A stretch of 64,000 nucleotides of DNA from Chthoniobacterales bacterium (GTDB lineage Bacteria > Verrucomicrobiota > Verrucomicrobiia > Chthoniobacterales > DASVRZ01): contig JBDSQB010000005.1 in NCBI GenBank assembly GCA_039930045.1, forward strand, positions 124,001-188,000, read 5' to 3'. The position numbers and the translations under genes are program-made. Shown in pieces: positions 44,133 to 53,599 of the stretch; the stretch's first letter is position 1, and every line of letters starts with the position of its first letter. Under the pieces are notes generated by a model. That model had not been told where the DNA came from. It searched no databases and saw nothing but the letters and a program-made list of their open reading frames with translations.

Positions 44133-44393
44133 ATGAAAATGACCATGCACATCGATGAAGAGCTTCTCGACAGAGTCATCAAAGTCACCGGCGCCGCCAG
44201 CAAGACCGAAGCTGTTAACATCGCCCTCCGGGAGATGGACCGGAAAATCCGGCTCGCGGAGTTTGGCAAAAAAGGACTCGGCCTCACCAAGGCAGAGATC
44301 CGGGCCGCGGTCGCCGAGGACGACACGATGTTTTTGCGGGTGGCGGAAGAGCCTGCGACGCCTTCTCCCATCAGAAGAGCCAAGAAATCCTAA
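44133..44393 (+). CDS. vapB: VapB-type antitoxin
   Basis: An 86-aa antitoxin with an N-terminal ribbon-helix-helix (MKMTMHIDEELLDRV, KTEAVNIALREM) of the DUF2191 type and a C-terminal tail that would wrap the toxin. It should bind DNA as a dimer, probably at the inverted repeat just upstream. The start was placed at MKMTMHIDE; an upstream frame is open but crosses the operator. The PIN-domain toxin gene starts 4 bp downstream. Confidence 0.88.
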   Translation: MKMTMHIDEELLDRVIKVTGAASKTEAVNIALREMDRKIRLAEFGKKGLGLTKAEIRAAVAEDDTMFLRVAEEPATPSPIRRAKKS

Positions 44394-44397
44394 CATT

Positions 44398-44784
44398 GTG
44401 ATCCTGGTCGATTCGTGTGTTTACATCCGGTTGCTGCGGGCCGATCTGGACCCGGCACGCGAATTGGCCGGGCTCGCGATGGAGGACGAACTGGCGACTT
44501 GCGGCGTGATTCGCTGTGAAGTCCTGCGAGGCATGCGCACGGCGAAAGCGCGCAAGGCTTTGGCGGCTTATCTCGATTGCATGCTCTACATTCCGACTTT
44601 GAACACAATCTGGGAAAAGGCGGAAGACCTGCTCTGGGAGATCGATCGCACCGGGTTTCACATCCCGCTGCCGGATGCGGTCATCGCCGCGAGCGCGCTG
44701 CATGTGGGAGCCACGGTGCTAACATTCGACGGCCACTTTCAGCACGTGCCGAAACTGGCAGTTCGCAGCGACTACGAGACTTAG
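44398..44784 (+). CDS. vapC: VapC-type PIN-domain toxin ribonuclease
   Basis: A 128-aa PIN-domain RNase. The four acidic catalytic residues are intact: Asp5 (LVDSCVYI), Glu41 (CEVLRG), Asp93 (LPDAVIAA) and Asp111 (TFDGHF). It starts with GTG, 4 bp after the antitoxin stop, so the pair is co-translated. VapC toxins usually cut tRNA or rRNA; the target here is unknown. Confidence 0.9.
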   Translation: MILVDSCVYIRLLRADLDPARELAGLAMEDELATCGVIRCEVLRGMRTAKARKALAAYLDCMLYIPTLNTIWEKAEDLLWEIDRTGFHIPLPDAVIAASALHVGATVLTFDGHFQHVPKLAVRSDYET

Positions 44785-44791
44785 GACTAAC

Positions 44792-45901
44792 TTAAACCAG
44801 ATTCTCCGGGTTTAGCGGGAGCAACGTCGGCTCGACAAAAATGCCGTCCTTGCGAATGAGTTTGCCGTCAAACCAAACCTCGCCGCCGCCGTAATCCTCG
44901 CGCTGGATATTCACCAAATCCCAGTGAACTTGCGAGCGATTGCCGTTGTCGGCCTGCTCGTAGGCCTGGCCCGGCGTGAAATGGAAGCTGCCGCTGATTT
45001 TCTCGTCGAAAAGAATGTCGCGCATCGGCTCGAGAATGTGTGGATTGAAGGCCAGCGAAAACTCCCCGATGTAGCGCGCACCCTCGTCGGAATCGAGGAT
45101 TTGGTTGATCTTTTTCGTGTTGTTGCCCGTGGCGTTGACGATTTTTCCCTTGGAAAACTCCAGGCGCACGTCGTCAAAACCGCCGCCTTGATAAACCGTC
45201 GGCGCGTTGAAATGCACGTAGCCCTCGACGGAATCGCGGATCGGACAGGAAAAAACCTCGCCGTCGGGAATGTTGTGCGTGCCGCCGCAAATGATCGCGC
45301 CGATGCCGCGAATGCTGAAACGCAGATCGGTTTTTGGACCCTTGATGTGGACCGCATCCGTCTTGTCCATGAGGACTTTGAGCGCATTCATGCTCGCCGC
45401 CATTTTTCCGTAATCCAGTGTGCAGACGCGGAAATAAAAATCCTCAAACGCCTCTGTGCTCATGCTCGCTTGCTGCGCCATCGAGGCGGTCGGCCAGCGC
45501 AGAACGCACCATTTCGTCTTCTGCACACGATGATCGAGCACGGGCTTGAGCAGCTTCATGGCGAGTTTCATTCGATCCGTCGGAACGTCGGAAAGCTCAT
45601 TGATGTTGTGGCTGCCACGGAGCGCAATGTAGGCATCCATCTTGCGCATCCGGGCGAGTTCCAAAGTGGAGAGAATCTCATATTGCGCCTCGTTCGCCTC
45701 GCGCATCAGCTCACGCGTGACCGACGCCCGGTGAATCTGCACAAACGGCAGCGCGCCCACACTGCGAACCGCACGAACTAGGGCGACCAGCATTTCCTCG
45801 GGAATGTCGAAGGCGTCGAGCAGGACTTTTTCTCCAGGCTGCAATCTCGTAGAGTGCCGGACGAGAATATCGGAAAGTCGCGCGTAACGAGGATCTTGCA
45901 T
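44792..45901 (-). CDS. aminopeptidase, peptidase family M29
   Basis: A 369-aa metallo-aminopeptidase. Family M29 features include the N-terminal domain starting [17 protein letters not shown] with [11 protein letters not shown], and the C-terminal catalytic half with the block [23 protein letters not shown] (given in part) and a late [11 protein letters not shown]. It releases N-terminal amino acids and is cytoplasmic (no signal peptide). The start was chosen 45 bp inside the longest frame because the domain begins there. Size matches AmpS/PepS. Confidence 0.85.
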   Translation of the reverse strand: MQDPRYARLSDILVRHSTRLQPGEKVLLDAFDIPEEMLVALVRAVRSVGALPFVQIHRASVTRELMREANEAQYEILSTLELARMRKMDAYIALRGSHNINELSDVPTDRMKLAMKLLKPVLDHRVQKTKWCVLRWPTASMAQQASMSTEAFEDFYFRVCTLDYGKMAASMNALKVLMDKTDAVHIKGPKTDLRFSIRGIGAIICGGTHNIPDGEVFSCPIRDSVEGYVHFNAPTVYQGGGFDDVRLEFSKGKIVNATGNNTKKINQILDSDEGARYIGEFSLAFNPHILEPMRDILFDEKISGSFHFTPGQAYEQADNGNRSQVHWDLVNIQREDYGGGEVWFDGKLIRKDGIFVEPTLLPLNPENLV

Positions 45902-45949
45902 GTTGCGTGGGAAATTATAGACGAACCGAACGGCGGGAAAGTGCAAATT

Positions 45950-46834
45950 CTAGGGCCGCACCCGCAAGACGACTACGAGCGGGCGGTGGTCGCTGGCCTC
46001 ATACCAATTTGCCGGGCGGGGAATGTGTGATTTTTCAGCGATCACATCCTGAGTCGCGGCCCGGCTAGTGAGGACGTAGTCGATGCGGGAATAAATGTCG
46101 GCTGTCTTCCAGTAATGCGTCCATTTGTCGCCGTTTACGTCGCGCAGATCGACGGGCCGGAGGGCGTCGTCGGAGTTTTTGCGGCCCATGATTTCGCGGA
46201 TCGACGCCTCATTGATCGTATCATTGAAATCGCCATAAACTAACATTCGCGCGTCAGGCGTTTTTTCCAGAATCGACTTGCAGTGCAATCGCAGCAAATG
46301 CGCCTCGCCGCGTCGCACCAGCGACTCGTCCTCCGGCACATCGCGCTTACTTTTCAGGTGAGTTCCAATGAAATGGAGCTGGCATGTGGCCGTGACGTCG
46401 ATGGTGACGTCGAGAATACCGCGTTTGTAATACTGCTTTTTGCCTATGAGATCGAAGGAGAGATTCGTCTGCGAATGACGGGCGGAAATCGGAAACCGGC
46501 TGGCCAGTGCGACATGGCGCTCCAAGTCCGCCGCCTGGACGTATTCGGTGTGGGGGAAATCGAGCCCGGCGGCTTTGAGCCGAGTTAGAAAGTCCTCAAA
46601 CTCGGCCGGTGCGCCCATTTCGCAGACGCCGATAATGTCGGGTTTTTCCGAGGCAATGACGGCGATAAGCGCGGCAATGCTTTTCTCCGACTTCGGTTCG
46701 ACTGGCCGGCTGCCTTCCGGGACGGAGCGGATGTAGTTTTCGAGGTTGTAGGCGAGAAAACGAACCTCCGCCGGACCTTCCGCCAAGACGCTCAGGCTGC
46801 AGGTGAGAAGAAAAAAAAGAAGAACTCGGATCAT
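45950..46834 (-). CDS. exported endonuclease/exonuclease/phosphatase family protein
   Basis: A 294-aa protein with a Sec signal (MIRVLLFFLLTCSLSVLA) followed by an EEP domain: AYNLENY, catalytic Glu in GVCEMG, GTHLKSKRD, YGDFNDT and the closing SDHRPLVV. These residues are the full DNase-I/exonuclease III active site. Exported members act as nucleases, phosphodiesterases or phosphatases; the substrate is not evident. It lies just after the tatA terminator on the same strand. Confidence 0.85.
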   Translation of the reverse strand: MIRVLLFFLLTCSLSVLAEGPAEVRFLAYNLENYIRSVPEGSRPVEPKSEKSIAALIAVIASEKPDIIGVCEMGAPAEFEDFLTRLKAAGLDFPHTEYVQAADLERHVALASRFPISARHSQTNLSFDLIGKKQYYKRGILDVTIDVTATCQLHFIGTHLKSKRDVPEDESLVRRGEAHLLRLHCKSILEKTPDARMLVYGDFNDTINEASIREIMGRKNSDDALRPVDLRDVNGDKWTHYWKTADIYSRIDYVLTSRAATQDVIAEKSHIPRPANWYEASDHRPLVVVLRVRP

Positions 46835-46866
46835 AAAAAAAGGCCCGTTGGATTAACGGGCCTTTT
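46835..46866 (-). terminator. terminator of tatA
   Basis: AAAAGGCCCGTT pairs with AACGGGCCTTTT around a 5-nt loop, followed on the minus strand by a long T run. It begins 20 bp after the tatA stop codon and abuts the start codon of the next gene. Confidence 0.9.
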
Positions 46867-46885
46867 CAAAAATTGAATCGGAAGG

Positions 46886-47122
46886 TTAGGAAGGCTTGAC
46901 CGCAGTTTCCTGATCCTTGGCGGGCTGGACGGCGACCGGCTCGGCGGGGTTGTGCAGTTCGCGATGAAATTCATCCTTGGCCTTTTTGAATTCGTGCATG
47001 CTCTGGCCGAGGCTGCGGGCGAGTTCGGGAAGTTTCTTGGCTCCAAAGAAAATGAGAACGAAGAACATGATGACCATGATTTCTGGCCAGCCGGGAGCGG
47101 AAAGGGCGAGGAGTGAGTTCAT
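46886..47122 (-). CDS. tatA: Sec-independent translocase subunit TatA
   Basis: A 78-aa protein: short periplasmic N-terminus, one helix (PEIMVIMFFVLIFFGAKKLP), an amphipathic helix (ELARSLGQSMHEFKKAKDEF) and a charged tail. It forms the pore of the twin-arginine translocase. The start MNSLLALSAPGW fits TatA; earlier in-frame starts add residues that would disrupt topology. The Tat-dependent DUF1501 protein at 14.7 kb is a probable client. Confidence 0.92.
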   Translation of the reverse strand: MNSLLALSAPGWPEIMVIMFFVLIFFGAKKLPELARSLGQSMHEFKKAKDEFHRELHNPAEPVAVQPAKDQETAVKPS

Positions 47123-47252
47123 AGTCGAAGTTATCATGGGGTTGGCACTTGGAAAGGGGCTTTTCTGCAAAGGTGGTTCGGAGAAAGCAGGCGATTGGAT
47201 GTGCCGCTGATGTGATCTGTAAAAAGAATTGCGGTTTTTCGTCAAAATCCAC

Positions 47253-47280
47253 TTGCACGCTTCCCCTTTGCACCTATTAT
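47253..47280 (+). promoter_or_regulatory. sigma70-type promoter of the ribosomal operon
   Basis: TTGCAC (47253-47258) and TATTAT (47275-47280) with a 16-bp spacer. It predicts a start near 47287 and a leader of about 118 nt before rpsL. It is the only good promoter seen in the 282-bp gap between tatA and rpsL. Confidence 0.65.
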
Positions 47281-47293
47281 TTCGGCCCCCGCG

Positions 47294-47336
47294 CTTGGCG
47301 GGCAGAGCAAATGTGAGCCGCCAAGGCGGTCTTTTT
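47294..47336 (+). promoter_or_regulatory. two mutually exclusive hairpins in the rpsL leader (possible attenuator)
   Basis: CTTGGCGG (47294-47301) can pair with CCGCCAAG (47318-47325). Alternatively GCCGC (47317-47321) pairs with GCGGT (47326-47330) directly before CTTTTTG, which is terminator-like. Both cannot form together, as in transcription attenuators. It lies at the predicted start of the ribosomal operon leader. Confidence 0.5.
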
Positions 47337-47404
47337 GTCTCTGGATTCCAAGACAGGAAACAATTTTCAGCCTCATTTAGTCACAACACATACAAGAATA
47401 ACAG

Positions 47405-47824
47405 ATGCCAACGATCAACCAGCTCGTCAGAAAAGGCCGTTCCAAGGTTACGGTGAAATCCAAGTCACCCGCCCTCGTGAATTGCCCGCAGCGTCGTGGA
47501 GTCTGTATTCAAGTGATGACTCGCACGCCAAAGAAACCCAACTCCGCTCTTCGCAAAGTGGCCAAGGTGCGTCTGACGAATGGCCAGGAAGTCATCGCTT
47601 ACATTCCCGGTGAAGGTCACAATCTGCAAGAGCACTCGATCGTCCTCGTTCGCGGTGGCAAGGTGAAGGATCTTCCCGGTGTTCGTTATCATATCGTTCG
47701 TGGAACCCTCGACGCCCTCGGAGTCGATGGCCGCCGCCGCAGCCGTTCCAAATACGGTGCCAAGCGTCCAAAGCCGGGCCAAGTGGAAGCCGTTAAAGGC
47801 AAGGGCGGCAAAGGTAAGAAATAA
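47405..47824 (+). CDS. rpsL: 30S ribosomal protein S12
   Basis: A 139-aa decoding-centre protein, first gene of the merged ribosomal operon. [12 protein letters not shown], the conserved loops [17 protein letters not shown] and [13 protein letters not shown], and the streptomycin-site lysines are present. The C-terminal tail is longer than the 124 aa of E. coli and ends in a run of Lys and Gly. Length before rpsG: 37 bp. Confidence 0.97.
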   Translation: MPTINQLVRKGRSKVTVKSKSPALVNCPQRRGVCIQVMTRTPKKPNSALRKVAKVRLTNGQEVIAYIPGEGHNLQEHSIVLVRGGKVKDLPGVRYHIVRGTLDALGVDGRRRSRSKYGAKRPKPGQVEAVKGKGGKGKK

Positions 47825-47861
47825 TTCGCGTCCCAGATTCTAAACTCCCAACTTTTCCAAC

Positions 47862-48335
47862 ATGTCTCGTCGCCGCAAAACCATTCACAAAGAAGTCAAG
47901 GCAGATGGCCGTTATGGTTCCTCTGAAGTCGCTGCTCTCATCAGCACGATCATGATCGGTGGAAAGAAATCCACCGCCGAGCGCATCGTTTACGGTGCCA
48001 TCGACAAGAGCCGCGAAGGTTCCGACATCGTTGATCCTCTCGAAACTCTTCACAAGGCTCTCGAAAACGTGAAGCCTCGTCTGGAAGTCAAATCCCGCCG
48101 CGTCGGTGGTGCCACTTATCAGGTTCCGATGGAAGTCCCGCAGGCCCGTCAAGTCGCTCTCGCGATGCGCTGGATTGTTGGTTTTGCCCAGAAACGTCGT
48201 GGCATTCCCATGATCGATGCGCTTTCCAATGAATTGAAAGACGCTGCTGCTGGTCAGGGCAACGCGATCAAGAAACGCGACGACACTCATAAGATGGCTC
48301 AAGCAAACCGCGCTTTCGCCCACTTCCGCTTCTAA
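47862..48335 (+). CDS. rpsG: 30S ribosomal protein S7
   Basis: A 157-aa protein (MSRRRKTIHKEVKADGRYGS) that nucleates assembly of the 30S head and contacts E-site tRNA. Conserved blocks GGKKSTAERIVYGA and ARQVALAMRWIVGFAQKR are visible. No strong Shine-Dalgarno sequence precedes it. fusA follows after 6 bp. Confidence 0.97.
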   Translation: MSRRRKTIHKEVKADGRYGSSEVAALISTIMIGGKKSTAERIVYGAIDKSREGSDIVDPLETLHKALENVKPRLEVKSRRVGGATYQVPMEVPQARQVALAMRWIVGFAQKRRGIPMIDALSNELKDAAAGQGNAIKKRDDTHKMAQANRAFAHFRF

Positions 48336-48341
48336 ATTTTT

Positions 48342-50510
48342 ATGTCCGCCACACTCGAAGCCAAACCTGCTGCCAATCCGAACTCTCCGGATCGTGCGTT
48401 TCCTCTGGAACGCACCCGCAACATCGGAATTGCCGCGCACATCGATGCGGGCAAGACGACTTTGACTGAGCGTATTCTTTTCTACACCGGCATGATCCAC
48501 AAGATCGGCGAGGTGCATGAAGGCAACACGGCGACAGACTGGATGGAGCAGGAGCGCGAGCGTGGCATCACGATCACCTCGGCGGCAACGACCTGTTCCT
48601 GGTTACAGAAAAAAGAAGAAGGCGTTTACAAGGTTTTCGAGAACATCAAGCAGCGCGTCAACATTATCGACACTCCTGGCCACGTGGATTTCACGGCCGA
48701 GGTCGAGCGTTCCCTGCGAGTTCTAGACGGCGCGATTGCCGTGTTCTGCGGCGTGGCTGGAGTTCAACCCCAATCTGAAACCGTCTGGCGTCAGGCGACC
48801 AAGTACAACGTCCCTCGTATCGCCTTCGTGAACAAAATGGACCGCACCGGTGCCAATTTTGATAACGCGATCAAAGACATGCGCACCAAGCTCGGTGCCA
48901 ATGCGTGGCCGGTTTTGATTCCTTACGGCAGAGAGGACTACCTCAAGGGTCAGTTCGATGTCATCAACAAGAAAGCCGTCATATACGTCGATGACGACTC
49001 GACGGGTTCCAGATATTTGATCGAGGAAATTCCTGCTGAGTTCAAAGACATGGTCGATAGCGCGTATGACGATCTCGTCACCGCAATGTCCGATCTCGAC
49101 GACGAAATCGGCATGGCTTATCTCGAAGAGCAGCCGATCACCATTCAGATGTTGAAGGCTGCGATCCGCCGCCAGACCATCGCTAATAAATTTGTTCCGG
49201 TTGTTGGCGGTTCCGCCTTCAAAAACAAGGGCGTCCAGTTCCTCGTCGATGCAGTGGTCGATTACCTTCCAAGTCCGTTGGACATTGAGGCAACCAAGGG
49301 TCTCAACCCGGACGATCTCACTCCGATGGAGGCTCCCACGAGCGACTTTGGCAAGTTCTGCTCCCTCGCTTTCAAACTCTGGAGCGATCCATTTGTTGGC
49401 AAGCTCGTTTTCTTCCGTGTTTACAGCGGCAAACTTTCCAAGGGCGACACCGTTTACAATCCTCGCACCAACAAGCGCGAGCGCATCAGCCGTCTGATTC
49501 AGATCCAAGCCGACAAGCGCGAGGACATCGACACTTGTTACGCTGGCGACATCGCGGCCATCGTTGGCATCAAAAACATCACCACGGGTGACACGCTTTG
49601 CGACGAGGATTACCCAATTCTCCTTGAGCCGCCGACCTTCCCAGATCCGGTTATCTCGATGGCCATTGAGCCAAAGACCAAGGTTGACCAGGAAAAAATG
49701 GGCAACGCACTCCAGCGTTTGTCTGAGGAAGATCCGACTTTCAAGGTTTTCACCAACGAAGACACGGGTCAGACCATTATCGCCGGCATGGGCGAGCTCC
49801 ATTTGGAAATTATTCGCGACCGCATGTTGCGTGAGTTCAAGGTTGAGGCCAACTCCGGCAAACCGCAGATCGCTTACCGCGAAACCATCACCAAAAAGGC
49901 GCATGGCGTTGGCAAGTTGATCAAGCAATCCGGTGGTCGCGGTCAATACGGCCACGTCGAAGTCGATGTTCGCCCCGGCGAGCGCGGCAAGGGTCTCGTC
50001 ATCGAAAACAAAGTGGTTGGTGGCTCCATTCCCAAGGAATACATCGCCCCGACCAAGAAGGGCATCGAGGAAGCTGTTCTTAACGGCATCATCGGCGGCT
50101 ATCCCGTCATCGACGTGGAAGTCGACATCGTTTTCGGCAGTTACCACGACGTGGATTCCAATGAAATGGCATTCAAACTCGCGGCCATCTTCGCCATGAA
50201 AGACGCTTTCAAGAACGCCGCTTCGGTGCTTCTGGAGCCGATCATGAAGGTCGAAAACAGCACTCCAGACGAGTTCCAAGGCGACATCATGGGCGATCTC
50301 AACCGCCGCCGTGGCCAAATCGTCAGCATCGAAAGCAAAGTCAACCTCAGCATTATCAATGCGACGGTGCCTCTCGCGGAAATGTTTGGCTACGCCACTG
50401 CGATCCGCTCCCTTTCCAAGGGCCGTTCCTCTTACTCGATGGAGCCTTCTCACTTCGAGCAAGTTCCCGCCCAAGTCCTGGCTGCCGTCATCGACTCCAA
50501 GGAAAAATAA
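48342..50510 (+). CDS. fusA: elongation factor G
   Basis: A 722-aa translocation GTPase. G motifs: AHIDAGKTT, the switch I RGITITSAATT, DTPGH, NKMD. Domains II to V follow with the usual order and size, including the domain IV loop SGGRGQYGHVE. It catalyses translocation after peptide bond formation. In many bacteria tuf follows here; in this window rpsJ follows 34 bp later and no tuf is present. Confidence 0.97.
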   Translation: MSATLEAKPAANPNSPDRAFPLERTRNIGIAAHIDAGKTTLTERILFYTGMIHKIGEVHEGNTATDWMEQERERGITITSAATTCSWLQKKEEGVYKVFENIKQRVNIIDTPGHVDFTAEVERSLRVLDGAIAVFCGVAGVQPQSETVWRQATKYNVPRIAFVNKMDRTGANFDNAIKDMRTKLGANAWPVLIPYGREDYLKGQFDVINKKAVIYVDDDSTGSRYLIEEIPAEFKDMVDSAYDDLVTAMSDLDDEIGMAYLEEQPITIQMLKAAIRRQTIANKFVPVVGGSAFKNKGVQFLVDAVVDYLPSPLDIEATKGLNPDDLTPMEAPTSDFGKFCSLAFKLWSDPFVGKLVFFRVYSGKLSKGDTVYNPRTNKRERISRLIQIQADKREDIDTCYAGDIAAIVGIKNITTGDTLCDEDYPILLEPPTFPDPVISMAIEPKTKVDQEKMGNALQRLSEEDPTFKVFTNEDTGQTIIAGMGELHLEIIRDRMLREFKVEANSGKPQIAYRETITKKAHGVGKLIKQSGGRGQYGHVEVDVRPGERGKGLVIENKVVGGSIPKEYIAPTKKGIEEAVLNGIIGGYPVIDVEVDIVFGSYHDVDSNEMAFKLAAIFAMKDAFKNAASVLLEPIMKVENSTPDEFQGDIMGDLNRRRGQIVSIESKVNLSIINATVPLAEMFGYATAIRSLSKGRSSYSMEPSHFEQVPAQVLAAVIDSKEK

Positions 50511-50544
50511 TCGCGGCATTCGCATCTAACTCCACTCCCTTTTT

Positions 50545-50856
50545 ATGACCACTGGCCAACGCATACGCATCCGACTCAAAGGTTTCGACTACCGGATGCT
50601 CGATCAATCCTCTATTGAAATCGTGGAAACCGCCAAGCGCACCGGCGCTCGTGTGGCCGGCCCGATCCCGCTGCCCACCCGCATCGAGAAATTCACCGTT
50701 AACCGTTCTGCCCACGTGGATAAAAAATCCATGGAGCAGTTTGAAGTTCGCACCCACAAGCGCCTGCTCGACATCATCGAGCCGACCGCCAAGACCGTCG
50801 ATGAGCTCCGCAAACTGAACCTCCCGGCTGGTGTGGACATCACTATCAAGATCTGA
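50545..50856 (+). CDS. rpsJ: 30S ribosomal protein S10
   Basis: A 103-aa protein, [17 protein letters not shown], with the conserved block [17 protein letters not shown] and the long loop [16 protein letters not shown]. It is a 30S head protein and the usual NusE factor in antitermination. It starts the S10 part of the operon. Confidence 0.97.
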   Translation: MTTGQRIRIRLKGFDYRMLDQSSIEIVETAKRTGARVAGPIPLPTRIEKFTVNRSAHVDKKSMEQFEVRTHKRLLDIIEPTAKTVDELRKLNLPAGVDITIKI

Positions 50857-50878
50857 CGTTTCAGACCCCAACATTTTT

Positions 50879-51532
50879 ATGAGAATCGGACTTTTAGGTA
50901 AAAAAATCGGTATGACCCGCGTCTATGACGAGAAGGGCCGTGCCACGCCAGTGACCGTGATTTCGGCCGGTGGAAATGCTCTTCTTCAGGTGAAAACCCT
51001 TGAGAACGACGGGTATTCCGCCGTGCAAGTGGGCTTCGACACCCAGAAAGAATCCCGCGTTCCCAAGGCGGAACTCGGCCACTTCGCCAAGACTTCCTCG
51101 GAGCCAAAAAAACGGCTCGCTGAATTCCGCCTGGAAGAAACCGACACCATTTCTGGCGATGTGAACCTGAAGGTTTCCCGTTTTCAGCCTGGCCAGTTGG
51201 TCGATGTCATCGGTCAATCCAAGGGCAAAGGTTTCCAAGGCGTTATGAAACGTCACAACTTCGCCGGCCAGCCGATGACCCACGGTCATACGACTCACCG
51301 CCGCAACGGCTCGATCGGCAACCGTTCGACTCCGGGTCGTGTCTGGAAAAACATGGGCATGCCCGGTCACATGGGTGACGAGCGTGTCACCGTGCAAAAT
51401 CTCCGCGTTGTCCAAGTTCGTGAAGAAGAAAACGTCATCCTCGTCGCCGGGGCAGTTCCCGGAGCCAACGGCGGTTACGTGATGATTCGTCCCGCGATCA
51501 AAAGCCCAACTCCAACTGAGGTGGCCATCTAA
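50879..51532 (+). CDS. rplC: 50S ribosomal protein L3
   Basis: A 217-aa assembly-initiating protein beginning MRIGLLGKKIGMTRVYDEKG. The peptidyl-transferase-side loop GQPMTHGHTTHRRNGSIGNR carries the Gln that is methylated in other bacteria. The start was set at MRIGLLGKK, 22 bp after rpsJ; an upstream in-frame start overlaps rpsJ and is not family-like. Confidence 0.96.
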   Translation: MRIGLLGKKIGMTRVYDEKGRATPVTVISAGGNALLQVKTLENDGYSAVQVGFDTQKESRVPKAELGHFAKTSSEPKKRLAEFRLEETDTISGDVNLKVSRFQPGQLVDVIGQSKGKGFQGVMKRHNFAGQPMTHGHTTHRRNGSIGNRSTPGRVWKNMGMPGHMGDERVTVQNLRVVQVREEENVILVAGAVPGANGGYVMIRPAIKSPTPTEVAI

Positions 51533-51534
51533 TT

Positions 51535-52143
51535 ATGAGTGCAACAGTTTTTACCATTGAAGCCGCCAAGGCTGCCAATATCGCCGTGATCGAAAACGGT
51601 CGTGGCACTCAGGCAGTTCATGAAGCCATCGTTGCGATGCGCGCTGCTCGTCGCAGTGGCACCGCAAGCACCAAGACCAAAGCCGAAGTCAGCGGTTCTG
51701 GTTCCAAGCCATGGCGTCAAAAAGGCACGGGCCGCGCTCGTGCCGGTTACAAATCGTCCCCGGTCTGGAGCGGTGGCGGTGTCGCATTTGGCCCCAAGCC
51801 TCGTGATTACACGAAGAATGTGCCGAAGTCGGTTCGCCGTCTCGCTTTCCTGAAAGCCCTCAGCTCCAAGATCGCCCTCGGCGATGTGCTCGTGGTCGAT
51901 TCGTTTTCCGTTTCCGAGCCGAAGACCAAGCAATTTGTTTCCCTCCTCGGTGAACAAACTCCCGAGACCAAAACCCTCGTGATTGCTCTCGCTTTCGACG
52001 AAAACACTTACAAGGCGGCCCGCAACGTTTCCTCCGCCCTGCTCAACACCGCGACCGACGTCAACACCGAGCAACTTCTCGCCTTCCGCAAGATTGTTAT
52101 CGTGAAGGACGCCCTCGCCAAACTCGCAGAAAGAGTCGCCTAA
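51535..52143 (+). CDS. rplD: 50S ribosomal protein L4
   Basis: A 202-aa exit-tunnel protein. The tunnel loop TKTKAEVSGSGSKPWRQKGTGRARAG and the following core are conserved (given in part: GSGSKPWRQKGTGRARAG). In E. coli L4 represses its own operon; the leader at 47294-47336 would be the place to look here. It follows rplC after 2 bp. Confidence 0.96.
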   Translation: MSATVFTIEAAKAANIAVIENGRGTQAVHEAIVAMRAARRSGTASTKTKAEVSGSGSKPWRQKGTGRARAGYKSSPVWSGGGVAFGPKPRDYTKNVPKSVRRLAFLKALSSKIALGDVLVVDSFSVSEPKTKQFVSLLGEQTPETKTLVIALAFDENTYKAARNVSSALLNTATDVNTEQLLAFRKIVIVKDALAKLAERVA

Positions 52144-52144
52144 T

Positions 52145-52429
52145 ATGAACGAGATCTACGATTTCATCCAAACGGTCCGCCTGACTGAAAAGGCGACCTT
52201 GCTCGCCGAAAAGGAAAACAAATACGTTTTCAGCGTCAGCCCTTCCGCGAACAAGATTCAGATCAAAACCGCCATCGAAAAGCTCTTCGGCAAGAAAGTT
52301 CTCAGTGTGAACACAATGAACTATGCCGGTAAGAAAAAGCGTGAGCGCCGGGCCGACTTCGGTCGCAAGAACCACTGGAAAAAAGCAATCGTCACGCTGA
52401 AGGAGGGCGACAAAATTGAGCTGGCTTAA
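52145..52429 (+). CDS. rplW: 50S ribosomal protein L23
   Basis: A 94-aa protein located at the tunnel exit, where SRP and trigger factor dock. [18 protein letters not shown] and the block [14 protein letters not shown]-like [15 protein letters not shown] are family marks. It starts 1 bp after the rplD stop. Confidence 0.95.
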   Translation: MNEIYDFIQTVRLTEKATLLAEKENKYVFSVSPSANKIQIKTAIEKLFGKKVLSVNTMNYAGKKKRERRADFGRKNHWKKAIVTLKEGDKIELA

Positions 52430-52455
52430 TCGCTAATCTCAATCGCACAAGACTT

Positions 52456-53304
52456 ATGGCACTTAAAACTTTCCGACCGCTCACTCCGGTCCAGCGCTTT
52501 CAGGCGCTTCCCACTTTCGACGAAATCACGACGAGCAAGCCCGAGAAAAGCCTGCTCACCACCAAGAAAAAAACCGGTGGTCGCAATAACAACGGACGCA
52601 TCACCACCCGTCACATTGGCGGTGGTCACAAAAAGAAACTGCGCCTGATCGACTTCAAGCGCACCCTGCGCGGAGTTTCTGCAGATGTTGTTTCAATTGA
52701 GTACGATCCGAATCGTTCGGCTCGGATCGCTTTGCTTTCCTACACGGACGGCACCAAGGCTTACATTTTGGCTCCGATTGGACTCACCGTCGGCACCAAG
52801 GTTTCCGCAGGTGAAGCCGCTGCGCCTGAAATTGGCAATGCACTTCCTTTGAAGAGCATCCCGCTCGGCACCACCATTCACAACATCGAACTCGTCCCCG
52901 GTCGCGGCGGTCAAATCGCCCGCAGCGCTGGCCAGGCGGCTATTCTCAGCAACCGCGAGGGTGGTTACGCCCTGATTCGCATGCCTTCCGGTGAAGTGCG
53001 CCAGATTATTGAAACCTGCTACGCCACCATCGGCCAGGTCGGAAACATTGAGCACATGAACGTCTCCAGCGGCAAGGCCGGACGTTCCCGCTGGCTCGGA
53101 GTTCGTCCCACCGTTCGCGGTATGGTGATGAACCCGGTCGATCACCCAAATGGTGGTGGACAAGGCAAGAGCAAGGGCGGTGGCGGACGTCACCATCCGA
53201 TGTCTCCATGGGGTCAATTGGCGAAGGGCTTCAAGACTCGTCGCAAACACAAGCCAAGCAACCGCTTCATCGTGGAGCGCCGCAAATCCTCCAAGAAGAA
53301 ATAA
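52456..53304 (+). CDS. rplB: 50S ribosomal protein L2
   Basis: A 282-aa protein essential for peptidyl transfer and subunit joining. [15 protein letters not shown], the RNA-binding blocks [17 protein letters not shown] and the C-terminal [17 protein letters not shown] are visible. Conserved His in VDHPNGGG is present. rpsS begins 3 bp later. Confidence 0.97.
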   Translation: MALKTFRPLTPVQRFQALPTFDEITTSKPEKSLLTTKKKTGGRNNNGRITTRHIGGGHKKKLRLIDFKRTLRGVSADVVSIEYDPNRSARIALLSYTDGTKAYILAPIGLTVGTKVSAGEAAAPEIGNALPLKSIPLGTTIHNIELVPGRGGQIARSAGQAAILSNREGGYALIRMPSGEVRQIIETCYATIGQVGNIEHMNVSSGKAGRSRWLGVRPTVRGMVMNPVDHPNGGGQGKSKGGGGRHHPMSPWGQLAKGFKTRRKHKPSNRFIVERRKSSKKK

Positions 53305-53307
53305 TTT

Positions 53308-53586
53308 ATGGGCAGATCACTCAAAAAAGGGCCGTTCGTTGACGTTAAGCTCCTTGAAAAAATTGATAAGATGGCAGACGCCTCGGTCAAAAAACCAATT
53401 AAAACCTGGTCCCGGCGTTCCATGATTACCCCCGACTTCGTTGGTCACACCTTCCTGGTGCACAACGGCAAAATTTTCGCCTCCGTTTTCGTTACTGAAA
53501 ACATGGTGGGCCACAAACTTGGTGAGTTTTCCCCGACTCGTGTCTTTAAGAAACACGGATCGCATACCGCCAAGGTGTCCAAATAG
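53308..53586 (+). CDS. rpsS: 30S ribosomal protein S19
   Basis: A 92-aa 30S head protein. [19 protein letters not shown] and the block [17 protein letters not shown] are standard; the end [13 protein letters not shown] is conserved. In nearly all bacteria rplV follows; here a secreted protein gene intervenes 13 bp later. Confidence 0.97.
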   Translation: MGRSLKKGPFVDVKLLEKIDKMADASVKKPIKTWSRRSMITPDFVGHTFLVHNGKIFASVFVTENMVGHKLGEFSPTRVFKKHGSHTAKVSK

Positions 53587-53599
53587 TTTAGGGTGGCTC

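Noticed and set aside
48723-50525. A 600-residue frame on the opposite strand of fusA
   Set aside because: A mirror of the codon bias of fusA, with no domain; the sense strand is clearly EF-G.
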